Shown here: positions 1-7,969 of the stretch, piece after piece
Position numbering within the stretch: position 1 is the stretch's first letter
Layout of the letters: each line of letters opens with the position of its first letter
Source of the DNA: Actinocorallia sp039871655
GTDB taxonomy: Bacteria; Actinomycetota; Actinomycetes; Streptosporangiales; Streptosporangiaceae
Assembly (NCBI RefSeq): GCF_039871655.1
Contig: NZ_JBDPLZ010000008.1
Coordinates: 186,001-250,000 of the forward strand
Reading direction: 5' to 3'
Length of the DNA stretch: 64,000 nt
The notes under the pieces: generated by a model
Told to the model about the DNA's origin: nothing
The model's input: only the letters and a program-made list of their open reading frames with translations
Database searches by the model: none
Program-made: the position numbers and the translations under genes

Positions 1-248
1 ACCGGCGCAAGCTCGCGGAGATCGACGCCGAGATCCGCGCCCTGATCAGACGCAGGGCCGAACTGACCGAGCAGCTGGCGGGCGTGTGCCCCGGCTGCGT
101 CCTGTCCCCGAAGGAGAGACATGATCACGTTGACGACGGAGAACTTCGAAGAGCAGGTGCTCCGCGCAGACAAGCCGGTACTGGTCGATTTCTGGGCGGA
201 CTGGTGCCCGCCCTGCAAGATGATCGCCCCGATCCTGGAACAGCTTGA
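1..248 (+). CDS. MerR-family regulator, C-terminal part (cut by window edge)
   Basis: Only the tail is present. In the third frame the first ~25 codons encode a charged, leucine-spaced helix (KLAEIDAEIRALIRRRAEL) typical of the antiparallel dimerisation helix that closes MerR-family regulators. A Cys-Pro-Gly-Cys pair follows that could bind thiol or metal. The frame stays open to a TGA at 246-248, overlapping the thioredoxin gene by about 125 bp, which is unusually long. The real end may differ if an error lies nearby. Its position directly before a thioredoxin suggests thiol or redox control, but that is inference. The DNA-binding domain lies outside the window. Confidence 0.45.
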   Translation, partial: RRKLAEIDAEIRALIRRRAELTEQLAGVCPGCVLSPKERHDHVDDGELRRAGAPRRQAGTGRFLGGLVPALQDDRPDPGTA

Positions 249-435
249 GGCCGAGCTCGGCGACCGCCTCACCATCGCCAAGATCAACGGCGACGACCAC
301 CCCGAGATCACCCGCCGCTACGGCATCCTCGGCTTCCCCACCCTCAACCTGTACCGGGACGGCGAGGTCGTCCACCAGATCGTCGGCGCCAAGCCCAAGC
401 GCCTCCTGATGGCCGAACTGGACGGCCGCATCTGA
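121..435 (+). CDS. trxA: Thioredoxin with WCPPC active site
   Basis: A 104-residue single-domain thioredoxin, the usual length. The redox motif is W28-C29-P30-P31-C32-K33. Most thioredoxins have WCGPC, so the Gly-to-Pro change should alter the redox potential or partner choice. The cis-proline loop GFPT is present at about residue 72, and the buried Asp before the active site is kept (DFWADW). It is cytosolic with no signal peptide and would reduce disulfides at the expense of thioredoxin reductase. The ATG is preceded by AAGGAGAG. It lies just after (overlapping) a MerR-type tail, so co-transcription is likely. Confidence 0.9.
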   Translation: MITLTTENFEEQVLRADKPVLVDFWADWCPPCKMIAPILEQLEAELGDRLTIAKINGDDHPEITRRYGILGFPTLNLYRDGEVVHQIVGAKPKRLLMAELDGRI

Positions 436-453
436 GCCCGTCGCGTCGGCCCG

Positions 454-843
454 TCACCTCAGGGTCTTGGGCTCGTAGGCCAGCAGCGCCCAGATGATGA
501 CCACGTCGAGGACGATGATGAGGATCGCCCACCACGGGTAGTAGGGGATGAAGAAGAACTGGGCGAGCGCCTGGAGCACCACCACCACGAGGGTGGGCCA
601 GCGCGCCCAGCTCTGCCCGGTCAGCAGGGCGATGCCGACCACCACGACCAGCGCTCCGAGGAGCAGGTGGATCCAGCCCCACGCGGTGGTGTCGAACTCG
701 TAGATATAATTCGGAGTGAGAACGAAGAATTCGCTTTTGAGGATGGCGGCGAGTCCGGCGAAGATCCCCCAGAGCCCGTTGATGATCAAAAGAATCGCGG
801 CGAAGAGCACGAATCCCGTCGCCGTGGACTGACGTCCGTTCAC
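454..843 (-). CDS. Four-helix membrane protein, DUF7144-like
   Basis: About 129 residues with four hydrophobic segments separated by short loops (FVLFAAILLIINGLWGIFAG; a GWIHLLLGALVVVVGIALL segment; a third after SWARWP; a fourth ending WALLAYEP). The GW-x-HL-x-G signature in the second helix resembles the DUF7144 family of actinobacterial small membrane proteins, whose function is unknown. I chose the GTG start at 843 because AAGGAG sits eight bases upstream of it. An in-frame ATG at 897 would add 18 hydrophilic residues without a clear ribosome site. It is divergent from the hemerythrin gene, and the two share a ~216-bp control region. Confidence 0.7.
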   Translation of the reverse strand: MNGRQSTATGFVLFAAILLIINGLWGIFAGLAAILKSEFFVLTPNYIYEFDTTAWGWIHLLLGALVVVVGIALLTGQSWARWPTLVVVVLQALAQFFFIPYYPWWAILIIVLDVVIIWALLAYEPKTLR

Positions 844-1059
844 CTGGTCTCCTTGAATCCGGTTTCTCGTGGTCTTCACGATTTCCCCACCCCCCACCGG
901 CTCTGACCTCGGCCCGGGCGATCTTTGCCTCGGACCGAGGGATATTTGTGACGACCCCGAGGATGAGCCTTTGACTCAGTAGTGACCGTTGTCACCGTGG
1001 TTTGACGGTTCGCGGGGGTACGGCGAATGACGTACCCGTATGAAGCGAAAGGAGCGAGC

Positions 1060-1611
1060 ATGACCACGCAGGCTCGAGAAGATGTGGTCGATCTGCTGCT
1101 GAAGCAGCATGACGAGATCCGTTCACTGCTCGACACCGTCGAGAAGAGCAGCGGCGAACGGCGGAAGCAGAAGTTCGACGAGCTGCGACGCCTTCTCGCG
1201 GTGCACGAGACCGCGGAGGAGGAGGTCGTCCACCCCTACGCGCGCCGGAAGTTCGGCGGAGGCGACGCCGTGAACGAGCTCCTCGACGAGGAAGAGCAGG
1301 GCAAGCGGTTCCTCCAGCGGCTGGAGGAGGTCGACACGGGTTCGTCGGACTTCCTGCCGCTGTTCCGTGAACTGAGGGCCTCCATCGAGGCCCACGCGCA
1401 GCACGAGGAGCGGTCGGAGTTCCCGCAGCTGCGCATCAAGGGCTCCGAGAAGGAGCTCACCGGCATGGCCACGCTGGTCAAGGCCGCTGAGGCCGTCGCG
1501 CCCACGCACCCGCACCCGGGCGTCGAGAGCCAGACCAAGAACCTCGCCCTGGGCCCGCTGGCCGCGGTCGTCGACCGCGCCCGGGACGCGATCCACAAGG
1601 CGCGCGGCTGA
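1060..1611 (+). CDS. Hemerythrin HHE-domain protein
   Basis: A 183-residue cytosolic protein. The N-terminal half has the spaced histidine/glutamate pattern of an HHE cation-binding four-helix bundle: His in KQHDEIR, His and Glu in AVHETAEEEVVHPYAR, and His/Glu in EAHAQHEERSEF. Such proteins carry a di-iron centre that binds O2, NO or peroxide, and in actinomycetes they are commonly stress-linked. The last ~50 residues are a looser tail. AAGGAG lies nine bases before the chosen ATG. A longer reading from 1027 has no ribosome site. The gene ends at a strong hairpin shared with the convergent neighbour. Confidence 0.85.
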   Translation: MTTQAREDVVDLLLKQHDEIRSLLDTVEKSSGERRKQKFDELRRLLAVHETAEEEVVHPYARRKFGGGDAVNELLDEEEQGKRFLQRLEEVDTGSSDFLPLFRELRASIEAHAQHEERSEFPQLRIKGSEKELTGMATLVKAAEAVAPTHPHPGVESQTKNLALGPLAAVVDRARDAIHKARG

Positions 1612-1621
1612 GCCGCCGTTC

Positions 1622-1652
1622 AGGGGCGGGGCCCTCGGGGGGCTCCGCCCCT
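1622..1652. terminator. Hairpin between convergent genes
   Basis: AGGGGCGG (1622-1629) pairs perfectly with CCGCCCCT (1645-1652), with further G/C pairing inside. It sits between the convergent hemerythrin and DinB-type genes and touches the stop codon of the latter. There is no U-run, as is common in high-GC actinomycetes, so its function as a bidirectional terminator is inferred. Confidence 0.5.
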
Positions 1653-2163
1653 ATGCGTGCGTCCGCTCGTAGATCCCCCGGATGTAAGCGGCCTGCCCGA
1701 CGTGCTGGAGGTCGTCTTCGATGACGCTGACGAGCCGGACGGCCATCGTGACGGGCGGGTCCCAGTTCTCGTCGACGATCCGTGCCAGTTCGGGCTCCTT
1801 CACGGACTGGACGAAGTCCTCCGTCTGGGCGTGGACGGCGTCGTGGTAGCCCAGCAGCGTCTCCGCTTCGGCCTTGACGGAGGCCACCTGCTCGGACGTG
1901 TGCCCGTATCCGGTGTCGTACGGCTCCAGCGGAAGGCGGAACCGTTCCGCCCAGCCTCCGGACGTCCAGATCTGCTCGGTCCCGATGATCTCCGAGACGT
2001 GGTCGTCCTGCACTCGGGTGAGATGCCAGATCAGCCACGCGATCGAGTTCGCCTCCTCCTCCGGACGGTAGGTCAATGCCGCCGTGTCGAGCCCCTTGAC
2101 GGTGGCGTGCACGCTCTCCCGGACTCGTCCGAAAGCGTCGACGAGTAGATCCGCGCTGGTCAT
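1651..2163 (-). CDS. DinB/DUF664-type protein, mycothiol-transferase-like
   Basis: A 170-residue protein of the DinB fold. It has a first helix with ESVHATVKGLD, the metal-site segment WLIWHLTRVQDDH, and a terminal helix with DDLQHVGQAAYIRG, giving the three-histidine arrangement typical of the superfamily. The related actinobacterial DUF664 proteins are thought to be mycothiol- or bacillithiol-dependent S-transferases that handle electrophiles; the substrate here is unknown. The start at 2163 has AGGAGGAG upstream. The longer frame to 2289 would add a proline/arginine-rich stretch that does not look like family sequence. Transcribed alone. Confidence 0.75.
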   Translation of the reverse strand: MTSADLLVDAFGRVRESVHATVKGLDTAALTYRPEEEANSIAWLIWHLTRVQDDHVSEIIGTEQIWTSGGWAERFRLPLEPYDTGYGHTSEQVASVKAEAETLLGYHDAVHAQTEDFVQSVKEPELARIVDENWDPPVTMAVRLVSVIEDDLQHVGQAAYIRGIYERTHA

Positions 2164-2351
2164 CGGCTGGCTCCTCCTGGCTTTCGGCTCCCGAAGACGA
2201 TGCCTTCCCGGTCGGCGGTACCCGCACACATGGCCACCGCGCACCCATTTCGGATGCGGCTCCTCGGGTTCGTCCACAGCCGTCACCATCTCTTGACTCT
2301 CTGTGATGTCATGAGATCAGTGACACGGATCGCTTCGAGAGGAGGCCCGTT

Positions 2352-4448
2352 ATGCGGCAGAAAGTGATCTGGATCCTGGTCTCCGCGGTCGGTGCCCTGG
2401 CCTGGACGGTGCTCGCCCTGGCCCGGGGCGAGCACGTGTCCGCGGCCTGGATCCTGTTCGCGGCGCTCGCCTCCTACGCCATCGCCTACCGGTTCTACGC
2501 GCGGTTCATCGTCCACCGGGTGCTGCGGGTGGACGACACCCGCGCCACCCCGGCCGAGTTGAAGAACAACGGCATCGACTTCCACCCGACGGACCGGCGC
2601 GTCCTGTTCGGCCACCACTTCGCCGCGATCGCCGGGGCCGGCCCCCTGGTCGGGCCGGTCCTGGCCGCCCAGTGGGGCTACCTGCCCGGCACCCTGTGGA
2701 TCATCCTCGGCGTCATCTTCGCGGGCGCCGTCCAGGACCTGGTGGTGTTGTTCTTCTCGATGCGCCGCAGCGGCCGCAGCCTCGGCCAGATGGCCAGGGA
2801 CGAGATCGGCCCCGTCGGCGGCGTCGCGGCGCTCGTCGGCGCCCTCTCCATCATGGTCATCCTGCTGGCGGTGCTCGCCCTGGTGGTGGTGAACGCCCTC
2901 GCGAACTCCCCCTGGGGCACGTTCTCCATCGCGATGACCATCCCGATCGCCCTGTTCATGGGCTTCTACCTGCGCTACCTCCGGTTCGGCAAGGTCATGG
3001 AGGTCTCCGTCATCGGGGCGGTGCTGCTGGTCCTGGCGGTCGTCTCCGGCAGGTGGGTCGCCGAGTCCGGCTGGGCCGACGCGTTCACCTGGTCCCCCGA
3101 GACGCTGACCCTGGCCCTCGTCGGGTACGGCTTCGTCGCCTCGGTGCTTCCGGTGTGGATGCTGCTGGCCCCCCGCGACTACCTCAGCGCGTTCATGAAG
3201 GTCGGCGTCGTCGTGATGCTCGCCGTCGGCATCGTTGCGGCCCTGCCGGACCTGCGCACCCCGGCGTTCACGTCCTTCGCCTGGAACGGCGACGGGCCCG
3301 TCGTGGCGGGCGCGCTGTTCCCGTTCGTCTTCATCACGATCGCGTGCGGCGCGCTGTCGGGCTTCCACGCCCTGGTCGCCAGCGGCACCACCCCGAAGCT
3401 GGTGGAGAAGGAGTCCCAGATCCGGGTCATCGGCTACGGGGGCATGCTCACCGAGTCCTTCGTCGCGATCATGGCGTTGATCGCCGCGTGCATCATCGAC
3501 CCCGGCCTGTACTACGCGATGAACATGCCGGCCACGGCCCTCGGCCCCACCCTGGAGTCGGCCTCCCGGGCCGTCACGGACCTCGGCTTCACCGTCACGC
3601 CCGACCAGCTGGCCGCCACCGCGGCGTCCGTCGGCGAGAGCACCCTCGTCGCCCGGACGGGCGGCGCCCCCACCCTGGCGGTGGGCATCGCCGAGATCCT
3701 CGCGTCGGTCGTCGGCAGCAAGGCGTTCTGGTACCACTTCGCGGTGATGTTCGAGGCCCTGTTCATCCTGACGACCGTCGACGCGGGCACCCGGATCGGC
3801 CGTTTCATGCTCCAGGACACCATCGGCAACGTGTGGAAGAAGTTCGGCGACATCAGCTGGAAGCCCGGCCTCTACCTCTCCAGCGCGGCCGTCGTCGGGG
3901 CCTGGGGCTACTTCCTGTGGGCCGGCGTCAAAGACCCTCTGGGCGGCATCAACCAGCTGTTCCCCCTGTTCGGGATCTCCAACCAGCTGCTCGCCGCCAT
4001 CGCCCTGATCGTCTGCACGACGCTGCTGATCAAGACGGGCCGCGCCAGGTACGCCTGGGTGACGATCATCCCGCTCGCCTGGGACATCGCCGTGACGCTC
4101 ACCGCCTCATGGCAGAAGGTGTTCTCCAGCGACCCGAAGATCGGCTTCTTCGCCCAGCGCAACCTCTACCAGGACGCGCTCGACGCGGGGAAGACCTCCC
4201 TGGGCAACGCCAAGTCCGTCGACGCGATGGAGCGGGTCGTGTTGAACTCCACGGTCGACGGCGTGCTGGCGGCGTTCTTCGCCCTGCTCGTCATCATCAT
4301 CCTCGTCGACGCCATCCGGGTCTGGGTCTTCTCACTGCGCCGCCGGGTGAAGACCACCGAGGATCCGTACATCGAGTCCGAGCTGTGGGCTCCGTCCGGG
4401 CTGATCGCCACCGCCGACGAGCGCCGGCGGATGAAGGCGCCGTCATGA
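2352..4448 (+). CDS. cstA: Carbon starvation protein CstA, peptide/pyruvate transporter
   Basis: A 698-residue polytopic membrane protein, close to the ~700 of E. coli CstA and BtsT. Some 16-18 hydrophobic segments run from residue 6 to about 660. Family landmarks include FHPTDRRVLFGHHFAAIAGAGPLVGP (residues ~78-105), the GAVQDLVVLFFSMRRSGRSLGQ loop, and INQLFPLFGISNQLLAAIAL near residue 540. CstA proteins import peptides or pyruvate when carbon is short. GAGAGGAGG lies seven bases before the ATG. The stop overlaps the start of the YbdD-type gene (ATGA), the usual CstA partner arrangement. Confidence 0.93.
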   Translation: MRQKVIWILVSAVGALAWTVLALARGEHVSAAWILFAALASYAIAYRFYARFIVHRVLRVDDTRATPAELKNNGIDFHPTDRRVLFGHHFAAIAGAGPLVGPVLAAQWGYLPGTLWIILGVIFAGAVQDLVVLFFSMRRSGRSLGQMARDEIGPVGGVAALVGALSIMVILLAVLALVVVNALANSPWGTFSIAMTIPIALFMGFYLRYLRFGKVMEVSVIGAVLLVLAVVSGRWVAESGWADAFTWSPETLTLALVGYGFVASVLPVWMLLAPRDYLSAFMKVGVVVMLAVGIVAALPDLRTPAFTSFAWNGDGPVVAGALFPFVFITIACGALSGFHALVASGTTPKLVEKESQIRVIGYGGMLTESFVAIMALIAACIIDPGLYYAMNMPATALGPTLESASRAVTDLGFTVTPDQLAATAASVGESTLVARTGGAPTLAVGIAEILASVVGSKAFWYHFAVMFEALFILTTVDAGTRIGRFMLQDTIGNVWKKFGDISWKPGLYLSSAAVVGAWGYFLWAGVKDPLGGINQLFPLFGISNQLLAAIALIVCTTLLIKTGRARYAWVTIIPLAWDIAVTLTASWQKVFSSDPKIGFFAQRNLYQDALDAGKTSLGNAKSVDAMERVVLNSTVDGVLAAFFALLVIIILVDAIRVWVFSLRRRVKTTEDPYIESELWAPSGLIATADERRRMKAPS

Positions 4449-4612
4449 ACTGGCGTTCCTTCTGGAAGCTGCTCCGCGAACTCACCGGGGACCGCGCGTA
4501 CGAGCAGTACCTGGAGCACCGCGCCGCCGCCCATCCGGGTGAGCCGGTGCTGCCGGAGAAGGAGTTCTGGCGCCTGCGCACGGACTTCCGCCCGCCTTCC
4601 GGCTGCTGCTGA
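4445..4612 (+). CDS. YbdD/YjiX (DUF466) family small protein
   Basis: A 55-residue protein beginning four bases inside the cstA stop (ATGA overlap), so it is translationally coupled. The sequence WRSFWKLLRELTGDRAYEQYLEHR followed by HPGEPVLPEKEFWR matches the DUF466 pattern, a short helix, the Y-x-x-YLxH segment and a conserved KEF(W/Y)R. Members almost always follow cstA or btsT and are thought to assist the transporter; the mechanism is not known. It ends in Gly-Cys-Cys. Confidence 0.85.
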   Translation: MNWRSFWKLLRELTGDRAYEQYLEHRAAAHPGEPVLPEKEFWRLRTDFRPPSGCC

Positions 4613-4704
4613 GCCGCGTTCGCGTCCCCTTTCCCGTGGTCTTCTAGCTCTTGCGCGGTAGTGCGGTATCCGTAGTAGTGTGCACGGCATAAGGAGGTTT
4701 TTCG

Positions 4705-5025
4705 GTGGACACCACACAGCTCCTCAAGGGGGTGCTCGACCTCGCCGTCCTGGCGGTCCTCGACCGGGAGGACAGCTACGGCTACGACGTCGTGCGCCGT
4801 CTCCGCGAAGCCGGCCTGGAAGACGTCGGAGACGCCTCGGTCTACGGCACCCTGCGCCGCCTCTTCAAGGCGGGCGCGCTCAACTCCTACGTCGTGCCGT
4901 CCGAGGAAGGACCGCACCGCAAGTACTACGGCCTGAACGCCTCGGGCCGCGCCACCCTCGCCGACTCCCGCAAAACCTGGACCTCGTTCGCACAGACCAT
5001 GGACACCCTCTTGGAGAGTCGATGA
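4705..5025 (+). CDS. PadR-family transcriptional regulator
   Basis: A 106-residue winged-helix protein. It has the PadR layout: an N-terminal LLKGVLDLAVLAVL helix, SYGYDVVRRLRE, then the recognition helix and wing with SVYGTLRRLFKAGAL and PHRKYYGLNASGR. It is likely to repress its own operon until a ligand or stress is present. The GTG start has AAGGAGG eight bases upstream. Its stop overlaps the ATG of the downstream membrane protein gene, a common PadR partner arrangement for sensing envelope or drug stress. Confidence 0.88.
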   Translation: MDTTQLLKGVLDLAVLAVLDREDSYGYDVVRRLREAGLEDVGDASVYGTLRRLFKAGALNSYVVPSEEGPHRKYYGLNASGRATLADSRKTWTSFAQTMDTLLESR

Positions 5026-6011
5026 TCACCACTCCGGTCTCCGACTACGCAGCGGCCGTCCGGGCCGCCCTCACCGACGTCCCCGAGCCGGACAGGTCCG
5101 AGCTCCTGGAGGACCTCGAAGACCACCTGACGGAGGTCGCCGGCGAGTCCGACGAGCCCCTCGAGGCCCGCCTCGGCACCCCCGAGTCCTACGCCGCCGA
5201 GCTCCACGCGGCCTACCTGCAGCGCCCCGACCAGCGTCCGGCCTCCAAGAAGAAGCCCGGGCTCGTCCGCCGCCTGGACGCCCGCGTCGCCGCTTTCCAC
5301 ACGCGCGTCGGAGAACGTTACCCCGGCTACGAGACGGCCAGGAACGACTTCCGTCCCGCCTGGTGGCTTCTCCGCGGCTACCTGGTCGCCCTCGCCTTCT
5401 GGACGTTCTGGACGGGCAACCTCCACCACGTCCCGTGGAGCACCAGCGAATGGCTGCTCCTGCTTCTCTCGATCGGCGCCTCGGTGTTCTTCGGCTACCG
5501 GATGCGCGACGGCAGGCGCTCGTACGTGCTGGTCCTCCTCTCCCTCTGCGCGGGCTTCGTCGCCGTGGTCGCCGCCCTCTTCGGCCTGGCGGTGAGCGAG
5601 AACGGCGGCCCCTCTCCGTCGTTCGTCGACCCCGTCGACTACCAGTCGAACAGCGAGCTGGCGAACGTCTACCCGTACACCAAGGACGGAAAGCCCCTCA
5701 AGGACGTCCTCCTCTACGACCAGAACGGCCGCCCCGTCCAGCTCCCCTACGAGCTGTACGGCTACCAGCTCGTGCCCGGCCCGACCCCGCAGATCCCGAA
5801 CTCCTACCCGCTGTCCATCTGCAACCCGAACATGTATCTGGACATGGAGGAGCCCACCCTCGTCCCCCGCTGCTCCTCCCCGACATCCGAGGCCCTTCCC
5901 TCGATCACCCCGGCTCCGGCGATCCCCCCGACCGACGCGCCGACCGCTTCCCCCTCCACCCCCGAAGCCTCCCCGACCTCTCCCTCTCCCAGCTCCTCCC
6001 CGACGGAGTGA
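5022..6011 (+). CDS. HAAS-type membrane protein with Ser/Pro/Thr-rich tail
   Basis: A 329-residue protein translationally coupled to the PadR gene (ATGA). Residues 1-70 resemble the HAAS (DUF1700-like) helical domain that partners PadR regulators: SELLEDLEDHLTEVA, then EARLGTPESYAAELHAAY. Three hydrophobic helices follow, around residues 110-200 (WWLLRGYLVALAFWTFW; LLLLLSIGASVFFGY; YVLVLLSLCAGFVAVVAALFG). The remaining ~130 residues are extracytoplasmic, tyrosine- and proline-rich, ending in a low-complexity Ser/Pro/Thr tract. The N-terminal domain probably connects membrane state to PadR. The function of the outer domain is unknown. Confidence 0.75.
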   Translation: MITTPVSDYAAAVRAALTDVPEPDRSELLEDLEDHLTEVAGESDEPLEARLGTPESYAAELHAAYLQRPDQRPASKKKPGLVRRLDARVAAFHTRVGERYPGYETARNDFRPAWWLLRGYLVALAFWTFWTGNLHHVPWSTSEWLLLLLSIGASVFFGYRMRDGRRSYVLVLLSLCAGFVAVVAALFGLAVSENGGPSPSFVDPVDYQSNSELANVYPYTKDGKPLKDVLLYDQNGRPVQLPYELYGYQLVPGPTPQIPNSYPLSICNPNMYLDMEEPTLVPRCSSPTSEALPSITPAPAIPPTDAPTASPSTPEASPTSPSPSSSPTE

Positions 6012-6067
6012 CCTCCCACCGGCCGCCCCGGAGGCTTCTCCTCGAACCGACCGCAAGACCGTCGCCC

Positions 6068-6103
6068 GTCCGGTCAGAGCCGCTCCAACGGCCCTGACCG
6101 GAC
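6068..6103 (+). terminator. Hairpin downstream of the first PadR operon
   Basis: GTCCGGTCAG (6068-6077) pairs perfectly with CTGACCGGAC (6094-6103) around a 16-base loop that itself can form GCCG/CGGC. It lies ~57 bp after the membrane protein stop and before the LysR remnant. It is likely a terminator of the operon, although no U-run follows. Confidence 0.5.
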
Positions 6104-6157
6104 GGACCTTGACACCGTGTCCTCCCCGAAGGCCACGGCATCCCGCTCGGCCGGACC

Positions 6158-6694
6158 TCAGCTCCGGTCGTCCACGAAGTCGTCGGCCATGCCGATCAGG
6201 GCGGACGTGGCGGCACTGATCCGCCGGTGTTCGGCCGTCGCCACGTGCAGCGCCCACTCCAGCGACTGGTCGGTGACGGTGAGGGCCTTGCAGCCGGCGG
6301 CCTTCGGGACGGTCCTGGTCGGCAGGATCGTCACGCCCAGGCCGTGGGCGACGAACTCGGCGGCGGCGCTGACGTCGGTGGCCTCCATCGTGATGACGCG
6401 TTCGACTCCGGCCGCGTCGAACGCGCGGTCGTTGGCGGTCCGGTTGCCGTATCCGAGGGGGTAGTCGATGAAGGACTCGCCGACCGTCTCGGCCAGAGTC
6501 ACCGTGTCCCGCACGGCCGGCGGGTGGTCGGCGGGCACGACGAGCACCTGCGGGACGCGCAGCAGCAGCCCCGACTCCGCCACCGACACCCGCCCCTTGT
6601 CGCTGACCCACGACGCCCTCACATCGTCGCATTTCAATATATGTCGGTTGGTGATATATATCTGCCATGACATCTTCACCACTGCGGGAGCCAA
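6158..6694 (-). pseudogene. LysR-family regulator remnant (ligand-binding domain only)
   Basis: The frame encodes the second half of a LysR effector-binding domain: VLVVPADHPPAVRDTVTL, GESFIDYPLGYGNRTANDRAF, an EATDVSAAAEFVAHGLGVTILP segment and a short tail. The N-terminal helix-turn-helix and first subdomain (~160 residues in a normal ~300-aa LysR protein) are missing. The sequence that should encode them is occupied by the divergent PadR gene. Family resemblance begins only near the LLLRVPQ segment, around 6,590. I infer a decayed gene truncated when the PadR operon arrived or by deletion. It probably has no function. Confidence 0.6.
6636..6662 (+). promoter_or_regulatory. AT-rich operator/promoter of second PadR gene
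   Basis: In a GC-rich surrounding, 6636-6662 is almost pure A/T at both ends, with two ATATAT blocks flanking a GTCGGTTGGT core and the perfect palindrome GATATATATC at 6653-6662. A TATATC-like -10 would put transcription at or next to the ATG at 6667, and no Shine-Dalgarno is visible. This suggests a leaderless transcript with an overlapping PadR operator. Confidence 0.4.
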
Positions 6695-7011
6695 GCTATT
6701 TGATCTTGCTTGCGCTGGCTCCCGAGCCGCTGTACGGGTACGGGATCATCGCCGCTGTGCGCGAGCTGTCCGATGAGCGGATCAAGCTGGGTACGGGCAC
6801 GCTCTACGGGGCGCTGGACCGGCTGGCCGCAGACGGTCTGGTCGCGCTCGACCACGAAGAGGTCGTCGACGGCCGGTTCCGCCGCTACTACAAGCTGACC
6901 GGTGAGGGTCGCGAGGTGCTGAACGCCGAGACGGAACGACTCGCCGAACTGGCCGCACGAGCCCGCCGGCGCCTTGGCCTCCCCCGACCCGCGATCAATC
7001 TGGCTGGATGA
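6667..7011 (+). CDS. PadR-family transcriptional regulator
   Basis: A 114-residue winged-helix protein. PadR hallmarks are LILLALAPEPLYGYGIIAAV (residues ~11-30), the recognition helix GTLYGALDRLAADGL and the wing GRFRRYYKLTGEGR. The C-terminal helix with RLAELAARARRRL would dimerise. It likely autoregulates through the AT-rich palindromic region just upstream. Its stop overlaps the start of the next membrane gene (ATGATG), so the pair forms a second PadR/membrane-protein operon, analogous to the one at 4705-6011. Confidence 0.88.
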   Translation: MTSSPLREPSYLILLALAPEPLYGYGIIAAVRELSDERIKLGTGTLYGALDRLAADGLVALDHEEVVDGRFRRYYKLTGEGREVLNAETERLAELAARARRRLGLPRPAINLAG

Positions 7012-7616
7012 TGAACACCCCTTTTGAACAGCGCTGCGACCTTCTCCTGCGCAGCTACCCTCCCCGCTATCGCCAGATCCGCAGAGACGAGATCCTCGGT
7101 ACCCTCCTGGACGCGGCCGAGCCGCACGCCACAGCGCCGTCCGTGCGCGAGTGCTGGGATGTGATCCGAGGCGGAATCGCGACCCGGTTGCGCGAGCGGC
7201 CTCCGTTCCACCGCTGGCTCGCCTACCGCCTGATGGACATCCCTGTTCCCTACCGCTACCGGATGTGGGTCCGCGACGACGCCCTGGGCCGCTTCCACAT
7301 CCTGCGCAGCAACCTCGGTCACCTGGTCTTCATGTACCTCGTCATGCTCGCCACATGGGCCTGGATGGCATTCACCTCCGGCGATGCCGCCCTTCCCGCG
7401 ATGTCGCCGACCGCTTGGACGATTCTGGCGGTCGGTGCGGTCATCACGGTGGTGAACCCCTTGTTCCATCAGGCGTTCCGCCGCCGCATCCTGCTCAAGC
7501 ACGACTTCGACGAAGACGGCAGAGCCCTCGGCTTCGAGCAAGCCCAGCCAGAACCACCATATGAATCAGGTCCCGCTGACCGACTCCCGCACGAACGATC
7601 CGACCGGCCGGAGTGA
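7008..7616 (+). CDS. Membrane protein partner of PadR regulator
   Basis: A 202-residue protein overlapping the PadR stop. The N-terminus, LLLRSYPPRYRQIRRDEILGTLLDAA, matches the short amphipathic motif found in many PadR-linked actinobacterial membrane proteins. Residues ~100-150 hold two hydrophobic segments (HLVFMYLVMLATWAWMAF; TAWTILAVGAVITVVNPLF), and the tail is hydrophilic. The function is unknown. Context suggests it is regulated by, or signals to, the upstream PadR protein. Confidence 0.65.
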   Translation: MMNTPFEQRCDLLLRSYPPRYRQIRRDEILGTLLDAAEPHATAPSVRECWDVIRGGIATRLRERPPFHRWLAYRLMDIPVPYRYRMWVRDDALGRFHILRSNLGHLVFMYLVMLATWAWMAFTSGDAALPAMSPTAWTILAVGAVITVVNPLFHQAFRRRILLKHDFDEDGRALGFEQAQPEPPYESGPADRLPHERSDRPE

Positions 7617-7630
7617 CCTTCGAGCGGCAA

Positions 7631-7662
7631 GAGAGGCTTCAGCTCCGCCCGACTTGCCTCTC
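7631..7662 (+). terminator. Hairpin after second PadR operon
   Basis: GAGAGGC (7631-7637) pairs with GCCTCTC (7656-7662), 14 bp after the operon stop. The loop is 18 bases and there is no U-run, so this is a possible factor-assisted terminator. The rest of the 7617-7969 gap (353 bp) shows no gene I can support. It must contain the promoter of the PPOX gene, which I cannot pin down. Confidence 0.3.
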
Positions 7663-7969
7663 CCCGTCACCGCATGACGCATCTGGCGTTCCCGGCTGGC
7701 AGCGCCACCGTCTACCAGATCCTCGACCGCGTCATCGTCCCCCAGCCCAGGACCCCATTCCGGACTGAAGCGCGCTCAGGCTGACCGGGCCGACGTGCTG
7801 CCTCCGCTCGCCTGCCGCCGCTGTGCTCTCGACCGGTTCCTGTCCGTCCTCATTCGTACAGTGGGTCTATCAGGACGTGCCGACCGACGGTGATGCCTCA
7901 CCGGCCGGCGGCTCCGGCTCTGTTCACCGCGGCGGCGTCGCCCGCCGCCGGACGAGGGGGAAAGCACGC

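Noticed and set aside
1000..1021. GTTT...GGGTAC, similar to a SigB/SigF-type stress promoter before the hemerythrin gene
   Set aside because: The spacing is only 12 bases, shorter than the usual 14-17, so I do not annotate it as a promoter.
2283..3737. Long minus-strand frame opposite cstA
   Set aside because: Composition is the highly charged Asp/Arg/Gly/His pattern of antisense high-GC reading frames; cstA is clearly the real gene.
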